Shown: positions 52,285 through 59,416 of the stretch, piece by piece
Numbering within the stretch: the stretch's first letter is position 1
Layout: each line of letters opens with the position of its first letter
From: JBFMFH01 sp040752275
GTDB lineage: Bacteria > Acidobacteriota > Vicinamibacteria > Vicinamibacterales > JAKQTR01
Assembly: GCA_040752275.1 (NCBI GenBank)
Contig: JBFMFH010000017.1
Span: 12,556 to 76,555, forward strand
Direction: 5' to 3'
DNA length: 64,000 nucleotides
Translations under genes and position numbers: made by a program
Notes under the pieces: model-generated
What the model saw: the letters and a program-made list of their open reading frames with translations, nothing else
What the model was told of the DNA's origin: nothing
The model's database searches: none

Positions 52285-54108
52285 ATGGCGCACCGCTCTC
52301 ATGTTCTGGTATGTGCCGGCACGGGCTGCGTGTCGTGCGGCTCGTTCCAGCTCGGCATGGCGCTCGAGCGGGAGATCCAGAAGCACCGCCTGGACGCCGA
52401 AGTGCAGGTCGTCCGGACGGGGTGCCAGGGGTTCTGCGCGGAAGGGCCCGTGCTCATCGTCCAGCCCGACGAGGTCTTCTACTGCGGCCTGAAGGAGAAG
52501 GATGTTCCCCTGCTCGTCCAGGAGCACCTGCTCAAGGGGCGGCCGGTCTCGAAGCTCATGTACATGCCTCCCGCCGCCGCGGCTCCGGTGCCGACCCTGA
52601 GCCGGATTCCGTTCTTCGCCAAGCAGAAGCTCGTCGTGCTCCGCAACCGGGGCCTGATCGACCCCGAGCGCATCGAGGATTACATCGCCCGCGACGGGTA
52701 TTCCGCGCTCGCCCGCGCGCTGACGGAGATGACGGCCGACCAGATCATCCAGGAGATCAAGCTCTCGGGCCTGCGCGGTCGCGGGGGCGGCGGCTTCCCC
52801 GCCGGCATCAAATGGGCCACGTGCCGCCAGGCGGCCCTGCACCGAAGCGTCGAGCCCATCCTCGTGTGCAACGCGGACGAGGGCGACCCCGGTGCGTTCA
52901 TGGATCGGAGCATCATCGAGAGCGATCCCCACGCGGTGATCGAAGGCATGATCATCGGCGCGCGGGCCATCGGCGCCTCCCAGGGCTTCGTCTACATCCG
53001 CCACGAGTACCCGATCGCGCGCGAGCGGCTCGGGAAGGCCCTTGTCCAGGCGCGCGAGTGCGGGCTGCTGGGCCAGGACATCCTCGGCACGAACTTCAGT
53101 TTCGACATCGAGATCGTGCAGGGCGCCGGGGCGTTCGTCTGCGGCGAGTCGACGGCCCTCATGGCCTCGCTCGAGGGCCGGGTCGGCGAGCCACGGGCCA
53201 AGTACATCCACACGGTGGAGTACGGCTACAAGAACCAGCCAACCAACCTGAACAACGTCGAGACGTGGGCGAACGTCCCGCTCATCATCAACCGAGGCGC
53301 GGAGTGGTTCGCCTCGATGGGCACGGGCGAGGTCGCCGAGAACCCGTGGAACGGCAGCTCCGGCACGAAGGTGTTCTCGCTCGTCGGCAAGGTCAACAAC
53401 ACCGGTCTCATCGAAGTCCCGATGGGGATGTCGCTGCGGGAGATCATCTTCGACATCGGCGGCGGCATTCCCCACGGCCGCCGCTTCAAGGCCGTTCAGA
53501 CGGGCGGTCCGTCCGGCGGCTGCCTGCCCGAGTCGCTCCTCGACATGCCCGTGGACTTCGACAGTCTGACCGCAGCAGGCTCGATGATGGGATCGGGCGG
53601 CATGATCGTCATGGACGACCACACGTGCATGGTGGACGTTGCCCGCTACTTCATCGCGTTCCTGACCGAAGAGTCGTGCGGCAAGTGCACACCATGCCGT
53701 GAGGGCCTGCGCTGCTCGCTCGACGTGCTCCAGCGGATCTGCGACGGCACAGGCGAGGACGGCGACCTCGACCTGCTCGAAGAGATGGGGGGCGTCATGC
53801 AGGACGCCTGTCTGTGCGCGCTCGGCACATCCGCTCCGAACCCGGTGTTGTCGACGCTCCGGTACTTCCGCGGCGAGTACGAAGCTCACATCCGCGAGCG
53901 CCGGTGCCCGGGAGGCGTCTGCCAAGCTCTCATTCACTACGAGATCGTCGCCGAGGCGTGCGACGGCTGCCACGCGTGCGTAAACGTCTGCGCAACGGGG
54001 GCTATCACGGGCCAGGTGAAGTACCTGCACCTGCTCAACCAGGACCTGTGCATCAAGTGCGGCGCCTGCATCGAGGCGTGCAAGCGCGACGCCATCCTGC
54101 GGGTATGA
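52285..54108 (+). CDS. NuoF/HndC-like NADH-binding flavoprotein
   Basis: 607 residues from ATG 52285. An N-terminal thioredoxin-like [2Fe-2S] domain (CAGTGCVSCGS, TGCQGFCAEGP) precedes the NuoF core: GLRGRGGGGFPAGIKW (NADH), CNADEGDPGAFMDR (FMN) and ESCGKCTPCREG with a further Cys for the N3-type [4Fe-4S]. The C-terminus adds a ferredoxin domain with CDGCHACVNVC and CIKCGACIEACK. This is the HndC/HydB architecture of soluble NAD(P)H-dependent bifurcating complexes. It oxidises or reduces NAD(H). Confidence 0.94.
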   Translation: MAHRSHVLVCAGTGCVSCGSFQLGMALEREIQKHRLDAEVQVVRTGCQGFCAEGPVLIVQPDEVFYCGLKEKDVPLLVQEHLLKGRPVSKLMYMPPAAAAPVPTLSRIPFFAKQKLVVLRNRGLIDPERIEDYIARDGYSALARALTEMTADQIIQEIKLSGLRGRGGGGFPAGIKWATCRQAALHRSVEPILVCNADEGDPGAFMDRSIIESDPHAVIEGMIIGARAIGASQGFVYIRHEYPIARERLGKALVQARECGLLGQDILGTNFSFDIEIVQGAGAFVCGESTALMASLEGRVGEPRAKYIHTVEYGYKNQPTNLNNVETWANVPLIINRGAEWFASMGTGEVAENPWNGSSGTKVFSLVGKVNNTGLIEVPMGMSLREIIFDIGGGIPHGRRFKAVQTGGPSGGCLPESLLDMPVDFDSLTAAGSMMGSGGMIVMDDHTCMVDVARYFIAFLTEESCGKCTPCREGLRCSLDVLQRICDGTGEDGDLDLLEEMGGVMQDACLCALGTSAPNPVLSTLRYFRGEYEAHIRERRCPGGVCQALIHYEIVAEACDGCHACVNVCATGAITGQVKYLHLLNQDLCIKCGACIEACKRDAILRV

Positions 54109-54139
54109 GGCCCGGGGACCCGAGGCGCTGGAGGCCGAG

Positions 54140-55891
54140 ATGAAGCTCGCGACAGTCACGATCGACGGCATCACGACCGAGGCCGAGGACCGCACGCCGC
54201 TGCTCCAGGTGGCACAGAGAGTCGGCGTCACGATCCCCACGCTGTGCCATTACCCGCTCATCGAGCCATACGGCGTCTGCCGCATCTGCACCGTCGAGGT
54301 CCACATGCGGGGCCGGGTGCGCATGGTGACGGCCTGCAACTACCCCGTCACCGACGGCATCCAGGTCTTCACGCAGACGGATCGCGTGCGCCGGACCCGG
54401 AAACTCATCCTCGAGTGGATGCTGGCCCGTTGCGGGCACGTCAAGGTGCTGAATGATCTCGCCGCCGAGTACGGGATCGACGAACCCCGCTTCGGCCGCG
54501 GCGACGACACGTGCATCCTCTGTGGACTGTGCGTCCGCGTGTGCTCGGACGTCGTGGGCGCCAACGTCCTCGGATTCTTCAACCGCGGCACCACTCGGTA
54601 CGTGGGCACCGCCTACGACGAACCGTCCGATACGTGCATCGCATGCGGGGCCTGCGCCTACGTCTGCCCGACGGGCTGCATCACCATCGATCACGAGGCC
54701 GAGCAGATCCGAGGCGAGCTGCCCCTCGGGCCGCTCACGCCGATCTACATCCCGACCATGCAGGCGGTGCCCCACCAGCCGGTCATTGACGCCGATTCGT
54801 GTATCCACTTCAAGACGGACGGCTGCCGCGTCTGTGCCAGCGTGTGCGAGACCAAGGCGATCGACCACGGCCAGCAGGATCGCCACGAGGAGATCCAGGT
54901 CGGCTCCATCATCGTCGCGACCGGCTTCCAGCCCGTCGACGCCAAGAAGGTGCCCCAGTACGGGTACGGGCTGTACCCGAACGTCTTCACGGCGATGCAG
55001 GTCGAGCACATGGTCAACGCTTCGGGGCCCAACAACGGCCAGGTGCTCCTGAAGGACGGCCGCGTTCCCGAGTCGGTGGGCATCATTCACTGCGTGGGCT
55101 CGCGCGACAAGAACACCCACGAGTACTGCTCGCGGGTCTGCTGCATGTACTCGCTCAAGCTGGCCCACCTCGTCCATGAGCGCAGCCACGCCAAGGTCTA
55201 CAACTTCTACATCGACATGCGCAGCCCCGGAAAGGGCTACGAAGAGTTCTACAACCGTCTGCTCGCCGAGGGCGTCGAGTTCATTCGCGGCCGCGTGGCC
55301 GAGGTGTCCGACTGGGCCATCACGCCCATGGAGCAGGGCAAGCTCGTCATCCGGGCCGAAGACACGCTGGCTGGTTTGGTGCGGCGGATCCCCGTTGACA
55401 TGGTGATCCTCTCGACCGGCCTCGAGGCGCGTGAGGACGCAGCTGAGGTGCGCCGCCTTTTCAACGTGTCGTGCTCGAGCGACGGCTGGTTCCTCGAACG
55501 GCACCCGAAGCTGGCCCCGGTCTCGACCTTCACCGACGGGGTCTTCATCGCCGGTTGCGCCCAGGGACCGAAGGATATCCCCGATACGGTCGCCCAGGCG
55601 GGCGCCGCCGCCGCCGAGGCGATGGCCCTCATCGACAAGGGCGAGGTCGAGCTCGAGGCCTACACCGCGTGGATCGACCAGGAGCTGTGCTCCGGCTGCC
55701 AGGTCTGCGTGCCGCTCTGTCCCTTCAGTGCGATCGAATTCAACAAGGAGAAGAAGGTGTCGCAGCTCAACGAAGCGCTCTGCAAGGGCTGCGGCACGTG
55801 TGTGGCGGCCTGCCCGTCGCATGCCGCGCAGCAGCATCACTTCACCGACGCCCAGATCATGGCCGAGATCGAAGGCGTGCTGGTGTCGTAG
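54140..55891 (+). CDS. NuoG-like N-terminal domain fused to HdrA C-terminal half
   Basis: 583 residues. Residues 1-80 are a NuoG/HydA-type [2Fe-2S] ferredoxin (C36, C47, C50, C66). The next NuoG element, normally a His/Cys [4Fe-4S] site, is reduced to RCGHVKVLNDLAAEYGID and lacks its cysteines. Two 4Fe-4S motifs follow (C125-C135, C166-C176). From about residue 201 (PIYIPTMQAVP) the sequence is HdrA: DADSCIHF with C221, C229, C232, C236, then VGSIIVATGFQPVDAKK, TPMEQGKLVIRAE, VILSTGLEAREDAAE and C-terminal ferredoxin motifs CSGCQVCVPLCP and CKGCGTCVAACP. It supplies the half missing from the gene at 46635. Confidence 0.87.
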   Translation: MKLATVTIDGITTEAEDRTPLLQVAQRVGVTIPTLCHYPLIEPYGVCRICTVEVHMRGRVRMVTACNYPVTDGIQVFTQTDRVRRTRKLILEWMLARCGHVKVLNDLAAEYGIDEPRFGRGDDTCILCGLCVRVCSDVVGANVLGFFNRGTTRYVGTAYDEPSDTCIACGACAYVCPTGCITIDHEAEQIRGELPLGPLTPIYIPTMQAVPHQPVIDADSCIHFKTDGCRVCASVCETKAIDHGQQDRHEEIQVGSIIVATGFQPVDAKKVPQYGYGLYPNVFTAMQVEHMVNASGPNNGQVLLKDGRVPESVGIIHCVGSRDKNTHEYCSRVCCMYSLKLAHLVHERSHAKVYNFYIDMRSPGKGYEEFYNRLLAEGVEFIRGRVAEVSDWAITPMEQGKLVIRAEDTLAGLVRRIPVDMVILSTGLEAREDAAEVRRLFNVSCSSDGWFLERHPKLAPVSTFTDGVFIAGCAQGPKDIPDTVAQAGAAAAEAMALIDKGEVELEAYTAWIDQELCSGCQVCVPLCPFSAIEFNKEKKVSQLNEALCKGCGTCVAACPSHAAQQHHFTDAQIMAEIEGVLVS

Positions 55892-55947
55892 GCCCGCCGG
55901 CACGGGGTCGCCAGGGGTCCCGCGCCGAAACGGAGGACCCGCAGACC

Positions 55948-56367
55948 ATGGCCACTGCCGCATTCGAACCCCGCATCGTCGCGTTCTTCTGCAACTGGTG
56001 CACCTACACCGCATCAGACCTGGCCGGCACCGCGCGCATGACCTACGAGCCGAACGCGCCCGTCGTCCGCGTGATGTGCTCCGGGCGCATCGACCCGCAG
56101 TTCGTCATGAAGGCGCTCCATGAAGGTGCCGACGGCGTCCTCATCGGCGGATGCCATCCCGGCGACTGCCACTACCAGGAAGGCAACTACAAGGCGCTGC
56201 GCCGCTTCCGCCTGCTCAAGCGCGTCCTCGGCCAGCTCGGCGTCGAGAACGAACGCGTGCGGCTCGAGTGGATCTCGGCGAGCGAGGGCGACCGCGTGCA
56301 GCACGTGATCAACGAGATGACCGGGCAGCTGCGCGCGCTCGGGCCCTTCAACGGGGCGAGGAGCTGA
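55948..56367 (+). CDS. mvhD: MvhD-like hydrogenase iron-sulfur subunit
   Basis: 139 residues from ATG 55948 (GGAGG upstream). The MvhD signature is present: FFCNWCTYTASDLAGTAR, MCSGRIDPQFVMKAL and GGCHPGDCHYQEGNYKA, which give the cluster cysteines. MvhD links HdrA to the hydrogenase MvhAG. 56 bp separate it from the HdrA fusion, 1 bp from mvhG. Confidence 0.93.
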   Translation: MATAAFEPRIVAFFCNWCTYTASDLAGTARMTYEPNAPVVRVMCSGRIDPQFVMKALHEGADGVLIGGCHPGDCHYQEGNYKALRRFRLLKRVLGQLGVENERVRLEWISASEGDRVQHVINEMTGQLRALGPFNGARS

Positions 56368-56368
56368 C

Positions 56369-57346
56369 GTGGCACAGAAACCGAAGGTCGCATTCTACTG
56401 GTGCGCCTCCTGCGGTGGCTGCGAGGAGGCCGTCGTCGACCTCGAGGAGCGCATCCTGAAGGTCGTCGACGCCGTCGACATCGTGTTGTGGCCGGTCGCG
56501 ATGGACTTCAAGCGGAAGGACATCGAGGCCATGGAGGACGGCAGCATCGCGGTCGCCTTCATCAACGGCGGCGTCCGCATGTCGGAGCAGGAGGAGTGGG
56601 TGCACCTGCTCCGGCGCAAGGCCCAGCTCGTCGTGGCCTTCGGCGCCTGCGCCCATCTGGGCGGCATCCCGGGGCTCGCCAACCTCTCCGACCGGCAGCA
56701 GGTCTTCCAGACCGTCTACAGCGACGTGCCATCACTGGACAACCAGGCCGGCACCGTCCCCGCCGTGCAGAGCAGGGTCAACGGCTACGACCTGCATCTT
56801 CCCGAGTTCTGGGACGACGTCAAGGCGCTCAATCAGGTGATCGACGTCGACTACTACCTGCCAGGATGCGCCCCGCCGCCGGATCTCATCTGGAAGGCCA
56901 TCGAGGCGATCCTCGCCGGCACACTGCCGCCGAAGGGCGCGGTCCTCTCGCCCAACAAGGCCTGCTGCGACGACTGCCCGCGCAAAGACACCAAGCCTGA
57001 CCGAATCGAGCTCACGGCGATCAAGCGACCGGCCACCCACCTCGCCGACCCGGAGACCTGCTTCCTGGCCCAGGGCTTCATCTGCATGGGGCCTGCCACG
57101 CGGCAGGGATGCGGCATGCCTTGCATCGAGGGCAACATGCCCTGCCGCGGCTGCTCTGGGCCCCTCGACGACGTCTTCGACCAGGGTGCGAAGTTCCTGT
57201 CGGCCTTCGCCTCGATCCTGGCGCCGAAGACCGAGGCCGAGATCGACGCGTTGCTCGATCAGATCCCCGACCCGGTCGGCACCTTCTACCGCTTCTCGTT
57301 GCCGGTCTCCCTGCTCCACCGGCGGAAACCCGGAGTTCGCGTATGA
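56369..57346 (+). CDS. mvhG: [NiFe] hydrogenase small subunit, MvhG-like (group 3)
   Basis: 325 residues, from GTG 56369 with AGGAG upstream. The proximal-cluster motif is WCASCGGCEEAVVDL, then AFGACAHLGGIPG and the PGCAPPP segment. Further cysteines follow: NKACCDDCPR, then CFLAQGFICMGPATRQGC and CIEGNMPCRGC, for medial and distal clusters. No Tat signal, as expected for a cytosolic hydrogenase. Overlaps mvhA by 4 bp. Confidence 0.94.
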   Translation: MAQKPKVAFYWCASCGGCEEAVVDLEERILKVVDAVDIVLWPVAMDFKRKDIEAMEDGSIAVAFINGGVRMSEQEEWVHLLRRKAQLVVAFGACAHLGGIPGLANLSDRQQVFQTVYSDVPSLDNQAGTVPAVQSRVNGYDLHLPEFWDDVKALNQVIDVDYYLPGCAPPPDLIWKAIEAILAGTLPPKGAVLSPNKACCDDCPRKDTKPDRIELTAIKRPATHLADPETCFLAQGFICMGPATRQGCGMPCIEGNMPCRGCSGPLDDVFDQGAKFLSAFASILAPKTEAEIDALLDQIPDPVGTFYRFSLPVSLLHRRKPGVRV

Positions 57347-58812
57347 CGCAGCGCATCACGATCGATCCCATCACGCGCCTCGAGGGCCACGGAAAGATCG
57401 AGATCTTCCTCGACGATCGGGGCGAGGTCGCGAGCGCGTACATACAGATCCCCGAGCTGCGCGGCTTCGAGCGGTTTTGTCTCGGCAGGCCAGCCGAGGA
57501 AATGCCGCGCATCACGGAGCGCATCTGCGGGGTGTGCCCGTCGGCCCACCACATCGCATCGGCACGGACGCTCGACTCGCTGTACCACGTCGACCCGCCG
57601 CCGGCCGCGCACAAGGTCCGCGAACTCTTCTACAACCTGTTCATGTTCGAGGACCACACACTGCACTTCTACTTCCTCGGCGGCCCGGACTTCATCGTCG
57701 GGCCAGGGGCACCGGCGGCGGAGCGCAACGTCGTGGGCGTCATCGGCAAGGTCGGCCTCGAGATCGGCGGCAAGGTCATCGAGGCGCGCAAGATCGCGCG
57801 CGCCTTCATGGCCGAGATGGCCGGCAAGGTTGTGCACCCGGTGTTCGGTCTGCCGGGCGGCGTGAGCAAGCCGCTCAAGGCCGAGATGGTCGACCGGCTG
57901 AAGGCCGCCGCGCCGGGCCTCGTCGATTTCGCCCAGTTCTCTCTCAAAGCCTTCGCCGACATCGTCCTCAAGAACCAGGTCTACGTCGATACGATCCTGG
58001 CGGACCATTACGCGCATCGGACCCACTACATGGGGACCGTCGACGCGAACGGCCGCGTGACCTTCTACCGCGGGCGCCTCCGCGTCATCGATCCATCCGG
58101 TACCCGCGTGGTGGAGTTCGATCCGTCCGACTACCTCACGTACATCGGGGAGCACGTCGAGCCCTGGTCGTACATCAAGTTCCCGTTCCTGAAACGGCCC
58201 GGATGGAAGGGCTTCGTGGACGGGCCGCAGAGCGGCGTGTTCCGCGTGGCGCCGCTCGCGCGCCTGAATGTGGCCGACGGCATGGCCACGCCTCGGGCGC
58301 AGGAACACTACGAGCAGATGGTGCAGACACTCGGCGGGAAGCCCGTGCACAGCACGCTCGCCACGCACTGGGCCCGACTGATCGAGGCGCTGCAGGCCAC
58401 TGAGGCCGTCCAGGTTCTCGCTAACGATCCCGAGATCCTCGATCCGAACGTCCGCCGGCTCCCCGACCGGGCTCCCACCGAGGGCATCGGTGCCGTCGAG
58501 GCCCCACGCGGAACGCTGATCCATCACTACGCCACCGATCCCAACGGGCTCCTGACGATGGTCAACCTGATCGTGGCCACGGTGCACAACGCGGCGCCGA
58601 TTCAGATGTCGATCGAGAAGGCCGCGAAAGGCGTGATCCACGGCGGCCAGGTCGACGATGGTCTGCTCAACCAGGTCGAGATGGCGTTTCGCGCGTACGA
58701 TCCCTGCTTCGGCTGTGCCACCCATACGCTGCCGGGGGAGATGCCGCTCACGGCCGTCGTGAGACGCTCCGATGGCTCGGTCGTCACGACCCTCTCGCGA
58801 GGCGGGGCATGA
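57343..58812 (+). CDS. mvhA: [NiFe] hydrogenase large subunit, MvhA-like (group 3)
   Basis: 489 residues from ATG 57343. The L1 motif RICGVCPSAHH (Cys62, Cys65) and the L2 motif DPCFGCATH (Cys455, Cys458) ligate the Ni-Fe centre. After His461 a 28-residue tail (beginning TLPGEMPL) is the C-terminal extension cleaved during maturation by the endopeptidase encoded next. Resembles MvhA (group 3c). Overlaps both neighbours by ATGA. Confidence 0.95.
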   Translation: MTQRITIDPITRLEGHGKIEIFLDDRGEVASAYIQIPELRGFERFCLGRPAEEMPRITERICGVCPSAHHIASARTLDSLYHVDPPPAAHKVRELFYNLFMFEDHTLHFYFLGGPDFIVGPGAPAAERNVVGVIGKVGLEIGGKVIEARKIARAFMAEMAGKVVHPVFGLPGGVSKPLKAEMVDRLKAAAPGLVDFAQFSLKAFADIVLKNQVYVDTILADHYAHRTHYMGTVDANGRVTFYRGRLRVIDPSGTRVVEFDPSDYLTYIGEHVEPWSYIKFPFLKRPGWKGFVDGPQSGVFRVAPLARLNVADGMATPRAQEHYEQMVQTLGGKPVHSTLATHWARLIEALQATEAVQVLANDPEILDPNVRRLPDRAPTEGIGAVEAPRGTLIHHYATDPNGLLTMVNLIVATVHNAAPIQMSIEKAAKGVIHGGQVDDGLLNQVEMAFRAYDPCFGCATHTLPGEMPLTAVVRRSDGSVVTTLSRGGA

Positions 58813-59336
58813 CGGGGACCGGGGACCGGGGACCGGGGGCCAGTTCTGCCGGACGCGCAGTGCTGGTGCTGTGTCTCGGGAACGACCTGCTGCGTGACGA
58901 CGGAATCGGACTGGCAATCGCTGACGAGATCGAGGCGGAACTGAACCGGTCCCCGGTCTTCGGTCCCTGGTCCCAGCCCATTGTCGTGCGCAAGACCGCT
59001 CTCTCCGGCTTCTATCTCCTCGACGAGCTGACGGGCTTCGACGCCGCCGTCGTCGTCGACGCCGTGCGCACGGGCGTACACGCGCCGGGGACCGTTCACA
59101 CATTGCCCTTCGAGTCGCTCCGTTCCCGGTCCGGTCCGTCGCCGCACGCAGCGGGGCTGCCGACCGTCATCCGTCTCGGCCGCCAGTCCGGTGTGCCGCT
59201 CCCGGAACGGATCCACGTCGTGGCCGTCGAGGTCGACGACATCGAGTCGATCGGCGAAGGGCTGACGCCTGCCGTCGCGCGCGCAATCCCGGCCGCGCGA
59301 GATGCCGTACTGGCTGCGCTCGAAGCCGTACGATAG
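58809..59336 (+). CDS. Hydrogenase maturation endopeptidase (HycI/HyaD family)
   Basis: 175 residues, coupled to mvhA by a 4-bp overlap, so it is the dedicated protease for the MvhA C-terminal tail. Family motifs: VLVLCLGNDLLRDDGIGLAI (nickel-binding Asp), FDAAVVVDAV and PHAAGLPT (His). The first 13 residues (TGTGDRGPG) are encoded by a GGGGACC repeat array, and residues about 46-57 (NRSPVFGPWSQ) by another copy of the GGTCCC repeat, sequences unusual for this family. GTG 58860 could start the conserved domain instead. Last gene of the operon. Confidence 0.88.
   Translation: MTGTGDRGPGASSAGRAVLVLCLGNDLLRDDGIGLAIADEIEAELNRSPVFGPWSQPIVVRKTALSGFYLLDELTGFDAAVVVDAVRTGVHAPGTVHTLPFESLRSRSGPSPHAAGLPTVIRLGRQSGVPLPERIHVVAVEVDDIESIGEGLTPAVARAIPAARDAVLAALEAVR
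58814..58841. repeat. GGGGACC tandem array in the 5' end of the maturation protease gene
   Basis: Three to four units of GGGGACC immediately after the ATGA overlap with mvhA. The reading frame passes through it and encodes a Gly/Asp/Arg/Pro-rich N-terminus (TGTGDRGPG). This is the same unit as the intergenic arrays at 25155 and 26549. Confidence 0.8.
58946..58976. repeat. GGTCCC-type repeat array within the maturation protease CDS
   Basis: Degenerate copies of the GGTCCC(C/T) unit lie in frame between the first helix (DEIEAEL) and the next strand (PIVVRKTA). They encode NRSPVFGPWSQ, an apparent surface insertion relative to the family. Confidence 0.7.
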
Positions 59337-59416
59337 GGGGCGCCGCAGGGGGCCCGATCGCCAGCCGGGCGTTGACGGGCTGGGTCGGAGACCCTGCCCT
59401 ACGGGTCGCAAGCAAC

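Noticed and set aside
52036..54240. Very long open frame antisense to nuoF
   Set aside because: Lacks any recognisable motif and mirrors GC-rich codon use of a confident gene; a shadow frame.
54053..56014. Long open frame antisense to the NuoG-HdrA fusion
   Set aside because: Same reason: no domains, and opposite to strongly conserved Fe-S motifs.
57286..59103. Long open frame antisense to mvhA
   Set aside because: Composition is Arg/Asp/His-rich without domains; the sense strand encodes a clear hydrogenase.
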